DNA of 38,363 nt from Oscillospiraceae bacterium (GCA_017397565.1 JAFQIL010000010.1:1-38363); one strand, 5' to 3'; positions 1-6,527 are shown, counted from the first letter of the stretch. The notes: a model not told the origin generated them from the sequence alone. Made by a program: numbers and translations.

Positions 1-1
1 C

Positions 2-139
2 TGTAAAAGTCATTATCCTCTCCATAAATTTGAACTGCTTACCGGCGATGAAAATGATGGTGCTCAGAGTGTATATGGGAAGCTGGGTTACAGTGAAGAT
101 GGAGAATTACATTTGGCTAAAAGGTTTGCGAGGGAATAA
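2..139 (+). CDS. GNAT N-acetyltransferase, C-terminal fragment (cut by window edge)
   Basis: An open frame enters from the left edge and stops at the TAA at 137-139, giving the last 45 residues of a protein. The stretch KFELLTGDENDGAQSVYGKL followed by GYSEDGELHLAK is the usual last strand-helix-strand of a GNAT acetyltransferase (acetyl-CoA dependent N-acyl transfer), where an asparagine or glutamine after the gap and a Y-x-K-x-G-Y motif close the fold. The start lies outside the window. It ends 3 bp before the next GNAT gene, so the two are probably co-transcribed. Substrate cannot be told. Confidence 0.6.
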   Translation, partial: CKSHYPLHKFELLTGDENDGAQSVYGKLGYSEDGELHLAKRFARE

Positions 140-142
140 GGT

Positions 143-661
143 ATGTTACTGAAAACAGAAAGATTAAACATCCGCCATGTTGTAGCGGATGATTGGAAAA
201 GCATTCGGGATATTTGGATAGACTTCAATTCCTCTGATTATGCCCAATATGATACCCCGCACATTACAGAAAATGCCAATGTACAGGCCCGTATTGCGAA
301 ATGGGCAGCAGCCAACAGCGGAACGGAGCATATGTTCTTCGCTATCTGCCTGGACGAAACTGTGATCGGTTATATTGCCTTTAACATCCGGGAGAATGGA
401 TATGAGATCGGCTATTGTTTCCACTCTGCATACCACGGCAAAGGCTATGCCAAGGAAAGTATGCGTGCGTTGTTCGACTATCTGCGGACACTGGACATCA
501 CCAATTTCTCTGCCGGAACAGCCCTTAATAACACCCCGTCTGTGAAGCTGCTTACTTCTCTTGGATTTAAGTTGGTTGCGCAGGAAAAGGTTTCCTTCTA
601 TAAGGATGCCGATGGCAATGATATTGTGTTCAATGGAGGTATCTTTGAGTATGGACGTTAA
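143..661 (+). CDS. GNAT family N-acetyltransferase (RimJ/RimL-like)
   Basis: A 172-residue protein beginning MLLKTERLNIR, the opening strand typical of RimJ/RimL-type GNAT enzymes, which move an acetyl group from acetyl-CoA to an amine. The acetyl-CoA loop is visible as YHGKGYAKES (around residues 94-103, the Q/R-x-x-G-x-G/A motif), followed by the ALNNTPSVKLLTSLGFK block in which N and the S-x-K-L-L-x-x-L-G-F helix close the fold. It starts 3 bp after the preceding GNAT stop and overlaps the next gene by 11 bp, so it lies inside a dense operon of small modifying enzymes. The substrate is unknown; a small-molecule or antibiotic amine is as likely as a protein N-terminus. Confidence 0.88.
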   Translation: MLLKTERLNIRHVVADDWKSIRDIWIDFNSSDYAQYDTPHITENANVQARIAKWAAANSGTEHMFFAICLDETVIGYIAFNIRENGYEIGYCFHSAYHGKGYAKESMRALFDYLRTLDITNFSAGTALNNTPSVKLLTSLGFKLVAQEKVSFYKDADGNDIVFNGGIFEYGR

Positions 662-1022
662 GGCGTTTTGGAATGCCGTTCTGCGGCAGGACGCAGATGA
701 CATCCGTGAATACTTCCACTCTGATGCCTGGGTGAACTGGCACAACACTAACGAGCATTTCACCGTGGAGGAATTTATCCGGGCGAACTGTGAATACCCC
801 GGCGAATGGGATGGAAAAGTGGAGCAAATCATCACCACCGATACTCATATCATTACTGCCACCCATGTGTTCAGCAAGGACGGAAGTATCTCCTGCCATG
901 CTACATCCTTCATTCGTGTGGTAGATGGAAAGATTGCATCTGTCGATGAATACTGGGGCGATGATGGCGCTGCTCCCCAATGGCGGCAGGACAAGCATAT
1001 TGGAACAAAGATCAAGGAGTAA
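651..1022 (+). CDS. NTF2/SnoaL-like domain protein
   Basis: A 123-residue single-domain protein starting MDVKAFWNAVLRQDADDIREYF and carrying the cone-like alpha+beta pattern of the NTF2/SnoaL superfamily: N-terminal helices, then strands such as HIITATHVFSKDG, SISCHATSFIRVVDGKI and the closing VDEYWGDDG. In the family the pocket may bind or isomerise a small ligand; nothing here fixes the substrate. An in-frame start further upstream (561) exists, but 651 is preferred because GGAGG at 635-639 precedes it and translation would be coupled to the GNAT gene it overlaps by 11 bp. It sits between two GNAT genes. Confidence 0.8.
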   Translation: MDVKAFWNAVLRQDADDIREYFHSDAWVNWHNTNEHFTVEEFIRANCEYPGEWDGKVEQIITTDTHIITATHVFSKDGSISCHATSFIRVVDGKIASVDEYWGDDGAAPQWRQDKHIGTKIKE

Positions 1023-1025
1023 AAT

Positions 1026-1526
1026 ATGGAAAAACTTGAACTATACATCCCCAAACTGGAGGAGCTGTGGTTCTATCAGAAAATGATGTCTGATCCAGAG
1101 ACCATGTCCTACAATGATCCTTGGGGCGGATGTATCGACTACCCAGACGAGGTCTTGCCCGAATGGCATGCAAACTGGGTAGGACAGGAGCCGGAACGCT
1201 TCTATGCCTACATCAAGCGCAGCTCTGATGGTGCATGGATCGGTGATGTGTGTTTCCACTATACCCCTGAAAAGGATTGGTGGGACATGGGCATTGTGAT
1301 CTATGCACCTTTCCGTGGCAAGGGCTATGCTGTTCCTGCGCTGAAGCTGCTGCTGGATCATGCATTCCGTGACTGCGGTATTTCCAGGCTGCATAACGAT
1401 TTTGAAACCACCAGGGATGCGGCATGGGCTATTCACCGCAAGGTAGGATTTAAGGAAATGGGTGTGGAGGATGGCATCCTTCAGCTCATGCTTACGAAAG
1501 AGGATTATCTTAACAACAATCCTTGA
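1026..1526 (+). CDS. GNAT family N-acetyltransferase
   Basis: A 166-residue acetyltransferase, start supported by AAGGAG at 1014-1019. The core reads GAWIGDVCFHYTPEKDWWDMGIVIYAPFRGKGYAVPALKLL: a beta-4/beta-5 pair followed by the acetyl-CoA loop FRGKGYA, then the C-terminal DFETTRDAAWAIHRKVGFKEMG block that matches the family's closing helix and strand. It starts 3 bp after the NTF2-like gene and ends 17 bp before the P-loop kinase, so it belongs to the same transcription unit. The N-terminal third is rich in W, P and D and may shape the acceptor site. Substrate unknown. Confidence 0.85.
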   Translation: MEKLELYIPKLEELWFYQKMMSDPETMSYNDPWGGCIDYPDEVLPEWHANWVGQEPERFYAYIKRSSDGAWIGDVCFHYTPEKDWWDMGIVIYAPFRGKGYAVPALKLLLDHAFRDCGISRLHNDFETTRDAAWAIHRKVGFKEMGVEDGILQLMLTKEDYLNNNP

Positions 1527-1543
1527 TTCAGAAAGGACTTTTT

Positions 1544-1978
1544 ATGGTTATCGGAATATTTGGTGAAAGCTGCACCGGCAAGTCTACGCTTGCGCAGATG
1601 CTTGCTGCCGATCTAAGCTGCGAAGTATTTACCGGCAAGGATTACTTGCGCCTTGCTAAGAATGAGAATATCGCTAAGGTGATGTTCCAGAAGAAACTAA
1701 CTGCAGCACTCACCGGAGATAGCATCATTTATGTGATCTCCGAGAAAGAGCATCTTTCTCTGCTGCCGGAGGGTGCACTGCGTATCCTTGTAACAGCAGA
1801 TCTGGAACTGATCAAGTCCCGGTTTGCTCAGCGCATGCGTGGCAATCTGCCTGCACCTGTGGCAGCTATGCTGGAAAAGAAGCACGGCTGCTTCGATGCA
1901 GAGAGACACGATATTCATGTGGTTTCCGGGGGAACAAATTTGGATGCCGTTGTGGAGCAAATCAAAGAGAAATGGTAG
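1544..1978 (+). CDS. P-loop NTPase, small-molecule/nucleotide kinase-like
   Basis: A 144-residue protein with a Walker A motif at residues 7-14 (GESCTGKS) immediately after the first hydrophobic strand, as in shikimate, cytidylate and antibiotic-modifying kinases. A second strand (SIIYVISEKEHL) and a mobile lid region rich in R (KSRFAQRMRGNLP) follow, and the C-terminus carries a DIHVVSGGTNLDAVVEQI segment like the end of Cmk/AAA-type small kinases. The ATG at 1544 is chosen over a start at 1523 because AGAAAGGA lies just before it and translation then opens with the beta-strand. It is the last gene of the GNAT run and is followed by a strong hairpin. The phosphate acceptor is unknown. Confidence 0.75.
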   Translation: MVIGIFGESCTGKSTLAQMLAADLSCEVFTGKDYLRLAKNENIAKVMFQKKLTAALTGDSIIYVISEKEHLSLLPEGALRILVTADLELIKSRFAQRMRGNLPAPVAAMLEKKHGCFDAERHDIHVVSGGTNLDAVVEQIKEKW

Positions 1979-1991
1979 AAAATATACAAAA

Positions 1992-2024
1992 AGATCCAAA
2001 ATCCGTTTTTCGGATTTTGGATCT
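1992..2024. terminator. Bidirectional intrinsic terminator between convergent genes
   Basis: Perfect 14-bp stem (AGATCCAAAATCCG at 1992-2005 and its complement at 2011-2024) with a five-T loop. Read on the - strand, the stem is followed by a T-run, suiting the membrane protein gene that ends at 2046; on the + strand a short TT tail serves the kinase gene. Confidence 0.85.
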
Positions 2025-2045
2025 TTAATTTCACCGGGGTTCGTA

Positions 2046-2576
2046 TTATCTGCCGATTTTTACGCTTGGATTTTTGGATTGAATGATGGAGATAATCTCA
2101 ATTATTTCCTGCGCCGGGTCGTTTCTTGGCCCCATTTTGCATAATTTATGATGATGGCCTTTGGTATCTACATATTTCAAGCCCCGTTCACTTACAAAAC
2201 CGTCGGATTTCTTGACATACGGATAAATCCGTGTGATATTGGAAAAGGTGATCAGCTTGCTTCGGTTGCTGATAAAAAGCCATTGATTACCTAAGCGGAT
2301 GTTGTCATTAAATTTGGGAATGGCTTTTCGGAAATCGGCTTCAATTTGGTATGCGCGGATATCGTTCTCCAGATTCCTGAAAAAACGCAAGCTGATAAAC
2401 CAGGGGATTAAGCTGGCGATAAAAGCAATAATCCAAAACAAAAGTCCAAAATAGTCTACATGATTACCGGCAAACATCGAGATAAAAAAGCTTACCATTG
2501 TAGCACCTGAAATGGCGGAAAAAATCTTCCAGCCGATCATATAGACGGACATGTATTTTTTGAATTCTTTGCTCAT
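2046..2576 (-). CDS. Membrane protein of unknown function with two N-terminal TM helices
   Basis: A 176-residue protein not recognised by name. Two hydrophobic helices lie near residues 17-35 and 43-63 (IFSAISGATMVSFFISMF and FGLLFWIIAFIASLIPWFI), and the remainder, about 110 residues, is soluble and strand-rich (QWLFISNRSKLITFSNITRIYPYVKK), resembling small bacterial PH-like domains attached to a hairpin anchor such as those in YcxB-type proteins. That resemblance is inference. The gene faces the GNAT run across a shared terminator and has its own promoter at 2607-2634. Start supported by GGGAGGGA before ATG. Confidence 0.65.
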   Translation of the reverse strand: MSKEFKKYMSVYMIGWKIFSAISGATMVSFFISMFAGNHVDYFGLLFWIIAFIASLIPWFISLRFFRNLENDIRAYQIEADFRKAIPKFNDNIRLGNQWLFISNRSKLITFSNITRIYPYVKKSDGFVSERGLKYVDTKGHHHKLCKMGPRNDPAQEIIEIISIIQSKNPSVKIGR

Positions 2577-2606
2577 AGCATTCCCTCCCGTTTGCCAGAT
2601 ATGATC

Positions 2607-2634
2607 ATTATATCACAAACAGCCGTATTGGCAA
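2607..2634 (-). promoter_or_regulatory. Sigma-A type promoter of the 2046-2576 gene
   Basis: On the - strand TTGCCA (2634-2629), a 16-bp spacer and TATAAT (2612-2607) lie about 30 bp before the start codon. Confidence 0.7.
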
Positions 2635-2663
2635 CAATTTCTTATGAAAAAAAGGGAGGCTTC

Positions 2664-2786
2664 CGAGACTTCCCATAAGGAAGTCTCGCAGTTTTATTCG
2701 CCTCGTTTCCCTCGGCGAGTTATATTGCTACGCAGTTTTATTATGCTTCGCATAGTGTTATTGCCTTCGGCAGTTTAAGGCGAATA
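2664..2786. repeat. Array of short palindromes
   Basis: A 10-bp stem (CGAGACTTCC at 2664-2673 with complement 2679-2688) is followed by several mini-hairpins separated by T/A-rich spacers: around 2704-2719, 2726-2734, TATGC-TTC-GCATA at 2742-2754 and TGCC-TTC-GGCA at 2762-2772. An outer inverted pair TATTCGCC (2695-2702) / GGCGAATA (2779-2786) encloses the small ones. No coding potential is seen. It lies between the divergent membrane protein and GNAT genes, upstream of the latter's promoter. Confidence 0.6.
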
Positions 2787-2790
2787 TAAC

Positions 2791-2819
2791 TTGAATAATA
2801 TCGCTCAATATGTTATCAT
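2791..2819 (+). promoter_or_regulatory. Probable promoter of the 2923 GNAT gene
   Basis: TTGAAT (2791-2796), 17-bp spacer, TATCAT (2814-2819), about 100 bp before the start codon. Four and five matches to the consensus boxes. Confidence 0.45.
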
Positions 2820-2922
2820 AATATGGGTTTGGGCATAGCACAATAAAGCATTTGTACTTACAAATGCGATGCTGGTTCTTCTAAAACAGTTTGATAAATA
2901 AGAATTTTACGGAGACTTGATT

Positions 2923-3504
2923 ATGCAAATATCAGTTTGTAAACTAACCCCTGAATTATTGGACGATTGGTTGTCTTATTTCGATAAAGATGCATTTTCA
3001 GATAATGATGAGTGGTGTGGATGTTATTGTATGTGCTATCATTGGGATAGTGAGTTGCAAAATGAACGAGTTTGGAATTGCGATAGAAATTGTGCTGAAT
3101 TCAACAGAAAACAAGCCATTAACTTCATAAAAAGTGGTCGTATGCAGGGATATTTAGCATACGCAGACGGAAAAGTTGTTGGATGGTGCAATTCAAATAA
3201 TAAAAAATCTTATAATAATGTCAATTTTAATTTTGCTGAAGAAGTACCCGACAATGGTGAAAACATTAAAGCAATAGTTTGTTTTTCTGTTGCGCCCAAA
3301 TATAGAGGATGTGGTGTTGCCACAGCATTGCTTGATTATGTGTGTAAGGATGCCAAAAATGACGGCTTTGATTTAATAGAGGCATATCCGTTTGAACATA
3401 ACGAAAATCACGCCTATCATGGTCCGCTATCGATGTATAAAAGGTTTGGCTTTGAATTTTGCAGACAAATTGAAGCATGTATTGTTTGCAGAAAAACTCT
3501 TTGA
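2923..3504 (+). CDS. GNAT family N-acetyltransferase, AT-rich
   Basis: A 193-residue protein with the GNAT acetyl-CoA site visible as IKAIVCFSVAPKYRGCGVAT (strand 4, then the R-G-x-G-x-A loop) followed by ALLDYVCKDAKNDGFDLIEAYPF and the closing GPLSMYKRFGFEFC motif. The N-terminal part is Cys- and Trp-rich (DEWCGCYCMCYHWD), a feature of some GNATs of gut Firmicutes. ATG at 2923 is preferred to TTG at 2917 because GGAG at 2911-2914 then has proper spacing. Codon use is clearly more A/T-rich than in the genes to the right, which together with flanking repeats suggests transfer. Its substrate is unknown. Confidence 0.85.
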   Translation: MQISVCKLTPELLDDWLSYFDKDAFSDNDEWCGCYCMCYHWDSELQNERVWNCDRNCAEFNRKQAINFIKSGRMQGYLAYADGKVVGWCNSNNKKSYNNVNFNFAEEVPDNGENIKAIVCFSVAPKYRGCGVATALLDYVCKDAKNDGFDLIEAYPFEHNENHAYHGPLSMYKRFGFEFCRQIEACIVCRKTL

Positions 3505-3549
3505 TCCATATAAGTGGTGGTTGACGACAAATTCAAGTTTATCGAATAG

Positions 3550-3586
3550 AAAACACCGACAGATTATTAAAATCCGTCGGTGTTTT
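3550..3586 (+). terminator. Intrinsic terminator after the AT-rich GNAT gene
   Basis: 11-bp stem AAAACACCGAC (3550-3560) / GTCGGTGTTTT (3576-3586), ending in a T-run, 45 bp after the stop codon. Confidence 0.7.
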
Positions 3587-3629
3587 ATTATCCTTATGAG
3601 AAGAAGCCCTTTTGCCTCCTCTTTATTAT

Positions 3630-3762
3630 TGGTTCGAGTGGCGAGACTCGTTTGCATTTGCTCCCACAGAAGTGGGAGCAAATAGAGGTAGCCACCAGTT
3701 TTTGAACTGGTGGCAGCAATATGCCACCGGCATATTGCGATTTTAAATTCGAGTCTCACCAC
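3630..3762. repeat. Three-hairpin palindromic element ending in a tRNA-Pro 3' copy
   Basis: Positions 3630-3650 repeat 20 of 21 bases of the tRNA-Pro 3' end found at 3803-3823 (T-arm, acceptor strand and CCA). The copy's inner part, GTGGCGAGACTCG (3638-3650), is matched by an inverted CGAGTCTCACCAC (3750-3762), so these form imperfect terminal inverted repeats. Between them are three perfect hairpins: 3656-3667/3672-3683 (12 bp), 3691-3700/3705-3714 (10 bp) and 3716-3725/3729-3738 (10 bp). Nothing here looks coding. It may be a small non-autonomous element or a relic of integration at the tRNA end. Confidence 0.6.
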
Positions 3763-3764
3763 GG

Positions 3765-3798
3765 AAAAAAGTGGAAGATGGTAAAAACCATCTTCCAC
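3765..3798 (-). terminator. Terminator of tRNA-Pro
   Basis: On the - strand a 12-bp stem (3798-3787 with 3782-3771; GTGGAAGATGGT and complement) with a four-base loop is followed by six T residues (3770-3765), beginning only 5 bp after the tRNA CCA end. Confidence 0.85.
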
Positions 3799-3802
3799 TT
3801 TT

Positions 3803-3878
3803 TGGTCCGAGTGGCGAGACTCGAACTCGCGGCATCCTGGTCCCAAACCAGGCGCCCTACCAGCTGGGCCACACCCGG
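3803..3878 (-). tRNA. tRNA-Pro (anticodon UGG), CCA encoded
   Basis: The - strand folds as a 76-nt cloverleaf: acceptor CCGGGTG (3878-3872) paired with CACTCGG (3813-3807, one G-U), D-stem GCCC/GGGC, anticodon stem CCTGG/CCAGG around loop TTTGGGA, T-stem GCGAG/CTCGC with loop TTCGAGT, discriminator A and a genomic CCA. The loop places TGG at positions 34-36, which decodes proline codons. The variable region is five bases. It has its own promoter and terminator. Confidence 0.97.
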
Positions 3879-3893
3879 AAAACTTCCAGACAG

Positions 3894-3922
3894 ATTATAC
3901 ACCAACCATTTGAAAAAAGCAA
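3894..3922 (-). promoter_or_regulatory. Promoter of tRNA-Pro
   Basis: TATAAT on the - strand at 3899-3894, 15 bp before the mature tRNA end, with a weak TTGCTT at 3922-3917 (17-bp spacer). It lies just after the terminator of the EamA operon. Confidence 0.6.
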
Positions 3923-3933
3923 CCGAAATATGC

Positions 3934-3964
3934 AAAAATCCCTCCGGTTTTTCCGGAGGGATTT
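3934..3964 (-). terminator. Terminator of the AbrB/PLP-enzyme/EamA operon
   Basis: 12-bp stem AAATCCCTCCGG (- strand, 3964-3953) with complement at 3947-3936, five-base loop, then a T-run to 3934. It begins 13 bp after the EamA stop codon. Confidence 0.88.
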
Positions 3965-3977
3965 GGTTGGTTTTATG

Positions 3978-4904
3978 TTACAGCTCTTCGCTGACTGCCA
4001 GCAGGAGAATGCCGAGGATCACAACGGCAATAAATATGTAGGTCTTCCAAGAAAGCTTTTCCTTCAGGAAAATCCGGGACAGCAGCAGGGAAACCACGCA
4101 AACAGAGGAAAGGATGGGAGCCGCAATGGCGTCCATGCCGCCCAGTGCGTAAACATAGGTAAACTGACCGGCGGTTTCGAATACGGCAGCCAAAATCTTG
4201 TCCTTGTGCTTGGGAACGGAACCAAACTTGACCTTTTTGGCCTTCAGGAAGATGAAAATACCCAGAGCAAACAGAGCGAAGGTCAGCTCATAGCTGGTAT
4301 TTGCCACGGCTTCAATGGTATCCTCGGTGACATCCACCAAAGGAGAGCTGGCAACATCTTCGATCAGGAAGAAAGCGTCATCCAGGAAGGTGCCGAAGGC
4401 ATCCAGCAGAGCGTACACGAAGGGCATACAGAAGGCGATAATGGCCAAAGTCTTGCCCAGCTTCTTTTTTCTGGTGGTTTCACCGTGGTTTTCCAGGAAG
4501 CTGACACCCAAAACACCGACGGTAATGACACCGATGGCACCCCATGTCAGCCAGGAGATCTCTTCCTGCAGGAAAATGACAAACAGAAGGGTGCAAATAA
4601 CACCGGCAGTATTCTCAATGGGGTCAGAGATGGATTCTTCCAAAAACCGCATTCCAAAGTAAGAAAACGCCATGGAAATGATGTACAGCAAGGATACCGG
4701 CAGATAACGGATCAGGTTAATGGGGTTATAGTTGATATCCTGCGTCAGCAGGGTGAAGATGGCGTGGGCGCCCATAACGACACCGACCCAAACGCAGATC
4801 TTCAGGTGAGAGTACTTCTCGTTAGGCAAGGCACCTTTTTTGTAAAACAGTTCTGCGGTGCCCCATAAAACTGCGGTTGCGATGGCAAAGAATAACCAAG
4901 ACAT
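3978..4904 (-). CDS. EamA/DMT-superfamily transporter
   Basis: A 308-residue polytopic inner-membrane protein with about ten hydrophobic helices, beginning MSWLFFAIATAVLWGTAELF, the first helix typical of EamA drug/metabolite exporters. Two EamA halves are visible: residues about 1-140 and 165-305, each ending with a glycine-rich helix (LTWGAIGVITVGVLGVSFL and SWKTYIFIAVVILGILLLA). The acidic-W pattern LQEEISWLTWGA before the last helix of the first half is a family signature, repeated as LKEKLSWKTY in the second. It is translated from AGGAGG 13 bp after the PLP-enzyme gene, so a shared role is likely; substrate unknown, possibly an amino-acid-related compound. Confidence 0.88.
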   Translation of the reverse strand: MSWLFFAIATAVLWGTAELFYKKGALPNEKYSHLKICVWVGVVMGAHAIFTLLTQDINYNPINLIRYLPVSLLYIISMAFSYFGMRFLEESISDPIENTAGVICTLLFVIFLQEEISWLTWGAIGVITVGVLGVSFLENHGETTRKKKLGKTLAIIAFCMPFVYALLDAFGTFLDDAFFLIEDVASSPLVDVTEDTIEAVANTSYELTFALFALGIFIFLKAKKVKFGSVPKHKDKILAAVFETAGQFTYVYALGGMDAIAAPILSSVCVVSLLLSRIFLKEKLSWKTYIFIAVVILGILLLAVSEEL

Positions 4905-4917
4905 AATAGCTTCCTCC

Positions 4918-6201
4918 TTATATTTTTACGAGTCCGGCATCTGCCATTTTTTGCAGGCTCATGAGAATACCCAGCTTTGCGTGAGACCAGGTCAAGCCGC
5001 CCTGGAAGTATACTGCGTAGGGGGGACGGATAGGACCGTCTGCGGAAAGCTCCATGGTGCTGCCTTGTACGAACGCGCCGGCTGCCATAATGACCTGACT
5101 GTCGTAGCCGGGCATATCCCCGGGGATGGGTGTGGCAAAGCTGTCTACCGGTGCGGCGGCCTGAATGCCCTTGCAGAAAGCGATCATGCCTTCCTCGCTG
5201 CCAAGCTCCACAGCCTGAATGATGTCATGTCGGCTTTCGGTGGCATTGGGAACGCATTTAAAGCCGAGGGGTTCGTAAAGATTAGCGGCAAAGATCGCGC
5301 CCTTTTCTGCATTGGCAGTTACGGTAGGAGACAGGAAGAAGCCTTGGTAAAGCTGTCCCATCAGACCGAAGTTAGCGCCAACCTCCTGACCCAGTCCGGG
5401 CGCAGAAAGCCGGTAAGCGCAGCGGTCGATACAAGCCTTTGTGCCGGCAATGTAGCCGCCGGAGGAGGCAAGACCGCCGCCGGGATTCTTGATCAGAGAT
5501 CCTACGATCATGTCCGCACCTACATCGGAAGGCTCAATGGTCTCCACAAATTCACCGTAGCAGTTGTCTACCATGACGAGCACATCCGGTTTGATGGACT
5601 TACAGAAGGCGATCAGCTCACCGATTTGGGTTACAGAGAAGGTGGGACGGGTAGCGTAGCCCTTGGAACGCTGAATGGTGATCAGCTTGGTCTTTTCATT
5701 TATAGCGTTGCGGATGCCTTCCCAGTCAAACGCACCGCCTTCCAACAGCTCCACCTGGCGGTAGGTAACGCCGTATTCTGCCAAAGAGCAGGGGGAGGGA
5801 CGGATGCCGATGACCTCCTGTAAGGTGTCATAAGGAAGACCTACCGGAGAAAGGAGCTCATCTCCCGGCAGCAGATTGGCACTGAGGGCAATGGTCAGGG
5901 CGTGGGTGCCGCAGGTGATATGAGGTCTGACCAGGGCGGCTTCGGTGTGGAATACATCAGCATACACCTGCTCCAGCTTGTCCCGTCCTTCGTCGTTGTA
6001 GCCGTAGCCGGTGGAGGCTGCAAAGCAGGTTGCAGACACCCGGTTTTTCCGGAATGCAGCCAAAACCTTGGCCTGATTGTATTCTGCGATCTGATCGATG
6101 GCATCAAAGCGATCTCTTAAACGGGCAATAGCCGCTTCGCCATAGGCGTAGACGGCAGGGGAGATACCCATATCGGTATATAATTCAGTAATTTTGTTCA
6201 T
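4918..6201 (-). CDS. Methionine gamma-lyase-like PLP enzyme (aluminium resistance protein family)
   Basis: A 427-residue fold-type I PLP enzyme of the family long annotated as aluminium resistance protein (Pfam Met_gamma_lyase). The cofactor lysine is K238 in GSLIKNPGGGLASSGGY, and the preceding DNCYGEF (212-218) carries the Asp that pairs with the pyridine nitrogen and the family's aromatic contact. ITCGTHAL (95-102) is the phosphate-side loop. Family length is near 420. The reaction is not settled: C-S lyase activity on a sulfur amino acid is inferred from Cys/Met-metabolism relatives. It overlaps the regulator gene upstream by 4 bp and is followed by an exporter, suggesting one small operon for handling or exporting an amino-acid product. 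Confidence 0.88.
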   Translation of the reverse strand: MNKITELYTDMGISPAVYAYGEAAIARLRDRFDAIDQIAEYNQAKVLAAFRKNRVSATCFAASTGYGYNDEGRDKLEQVYADVFHTEAALVRPHITCGTHALTIALSANLLPGDELLSPVGLPYDTLQEVIGIRPSPCSLAEYGVTYRQVELLEGGAFDWEGIRNAINEKTKLITIQRSKGYATRPTFSVTQIGELIAFCKSIKPDVLVMVDNCYGEFVETIEPSDVGADMIVGSLIKNPGGGLASSGGYIAGTKACIDRCAYRLSAPGLGQEVGANFGLMGQLYQGFFLSPTVTANAEKGAIFAANLYEPLGFKCVPNATESRHDIIQAVELGSEEGMIAFCKGIQAAAPVDSFATPIPGDMPGYDSQVIMAAGAFVQGSTMELSADGPIRPPYAVYFQGGLTWSHAKLGILMSLQKMADAGLVKI

Positions 6202-6443
6202 GTTTCTTCCTCGGTTTCTACGGATTGAAAGATTTTGTCAGCCAGATTGTGGAGAGTTTCGGGCTTAGTTACGATCAAGCCGGTTTCGTTTTTACCCAAA
6301 ATCAGCAGGGTATCTCCCGGCTGAATGCCGAAAAAATCCCGGGCTTCCTTGGGAATTACGATCTGTCCCCGGTCACCGACCTTGGCAGTGCCGAAGACCT
6401 GTTGGGCCCTTCGCTTGCCCAAAATGTGTTTGCCGCCTGCCAT
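6198..6443 (-). CDS. AbrB/SpoVT-type DNA-binding protein
   Basis: An 81-residue protein with a single swapped-hairpin AbrB domain: VGDRGQIVIPKEARDFFGIQ then PGDTLLILG, the signature of AbrB, SpoVT and MazE-type regulators that bind DNA as dimers or tetramers. A basic tail of about 20 residues (HILGKRRAQQVFGTAK) precedes it and an acidic tail follows. It is the first gene of the operon, its stop overlaps the start of the PLP-enzyme gene by 4 bp, and an inverted repeat sits over its own -35 box, so autoregulation is plausible. No toxin gene follows, so it is unlikely to be an antitoxin. Confidence 0.9.
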   Translation of the reverse strand: MAGGKHILGKRRAQQVFGTAKVGDRGQIVIPKEARDFFGIQPGDTLLILGKNETGLIVTKPETLHNLADKIFQSVETEEET

Positions 6444-6485
6444 GACAGACCTCCTTTCACACTTTTCATACTTTTCACACAGGGG

Positions 6486-6514
6486 ATTATAGTAAAAACC
6501 GCTTCAGTTGTCAA
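6486..6514 (-). promoter_or_regulatory. Consensus promoter of the AbrB operon
   Basis: On the - strand TTGACA (6514-6509), 17-bp spacer, TATAAT (6491-6486): both boxes match the sigma-A consensus perfectly. AGGAGG precedes the start codon at 6443. The -35 lies in the loop of a 9-bp inverted repeat (6497-6505 / 6519-6527). Confidence 0.88.
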
Positions 6515-6527
6515 GACCGAAGCGGTT
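6492..6527 (-). terminator. Terminator of the metallopeptidase gene, overlapping the AbrB promoter
   Basis: On the - strand AACCGCTTC (6527-6519), a 13-base loop, GAAGCGGTT (6505-6497), then T residues to 6494. It fits an intrinsic terminator for the gene ending at 6640, although 113 bp of untranslated DNA separates them. The same inverted repeat could also be an operator. Confidence 0.6.

Noticed and set aside
3427..3846. Open frame of 139 codons crossing the tRNA-Pro
   Set aside because: Translation across a tRNA and hairpins gives a typical false protein; no ribosome site.
3503..3880. Full integrated element bounded by tRNA-Pro attachment sites
   Set aside because: The two tRNA-end copies are only about 150 bp apart with no integrase between, so at most a relic; kept as a finding for the element itself.
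3771..4868. Open frame of 365 codons on the + strand opposite the EamA gene
   Set aside because: Antisense to a clear membrane transporter; Gln/Gly-rich low-complexity translation and starts in the tRNA terminator.
6198..6443. Antitoxin of a toxin-antitoxin pair
   Set aside because: The domain could be MazE-like, but the next gene is a 427-residue PLP enzyme and no toxin is seen.
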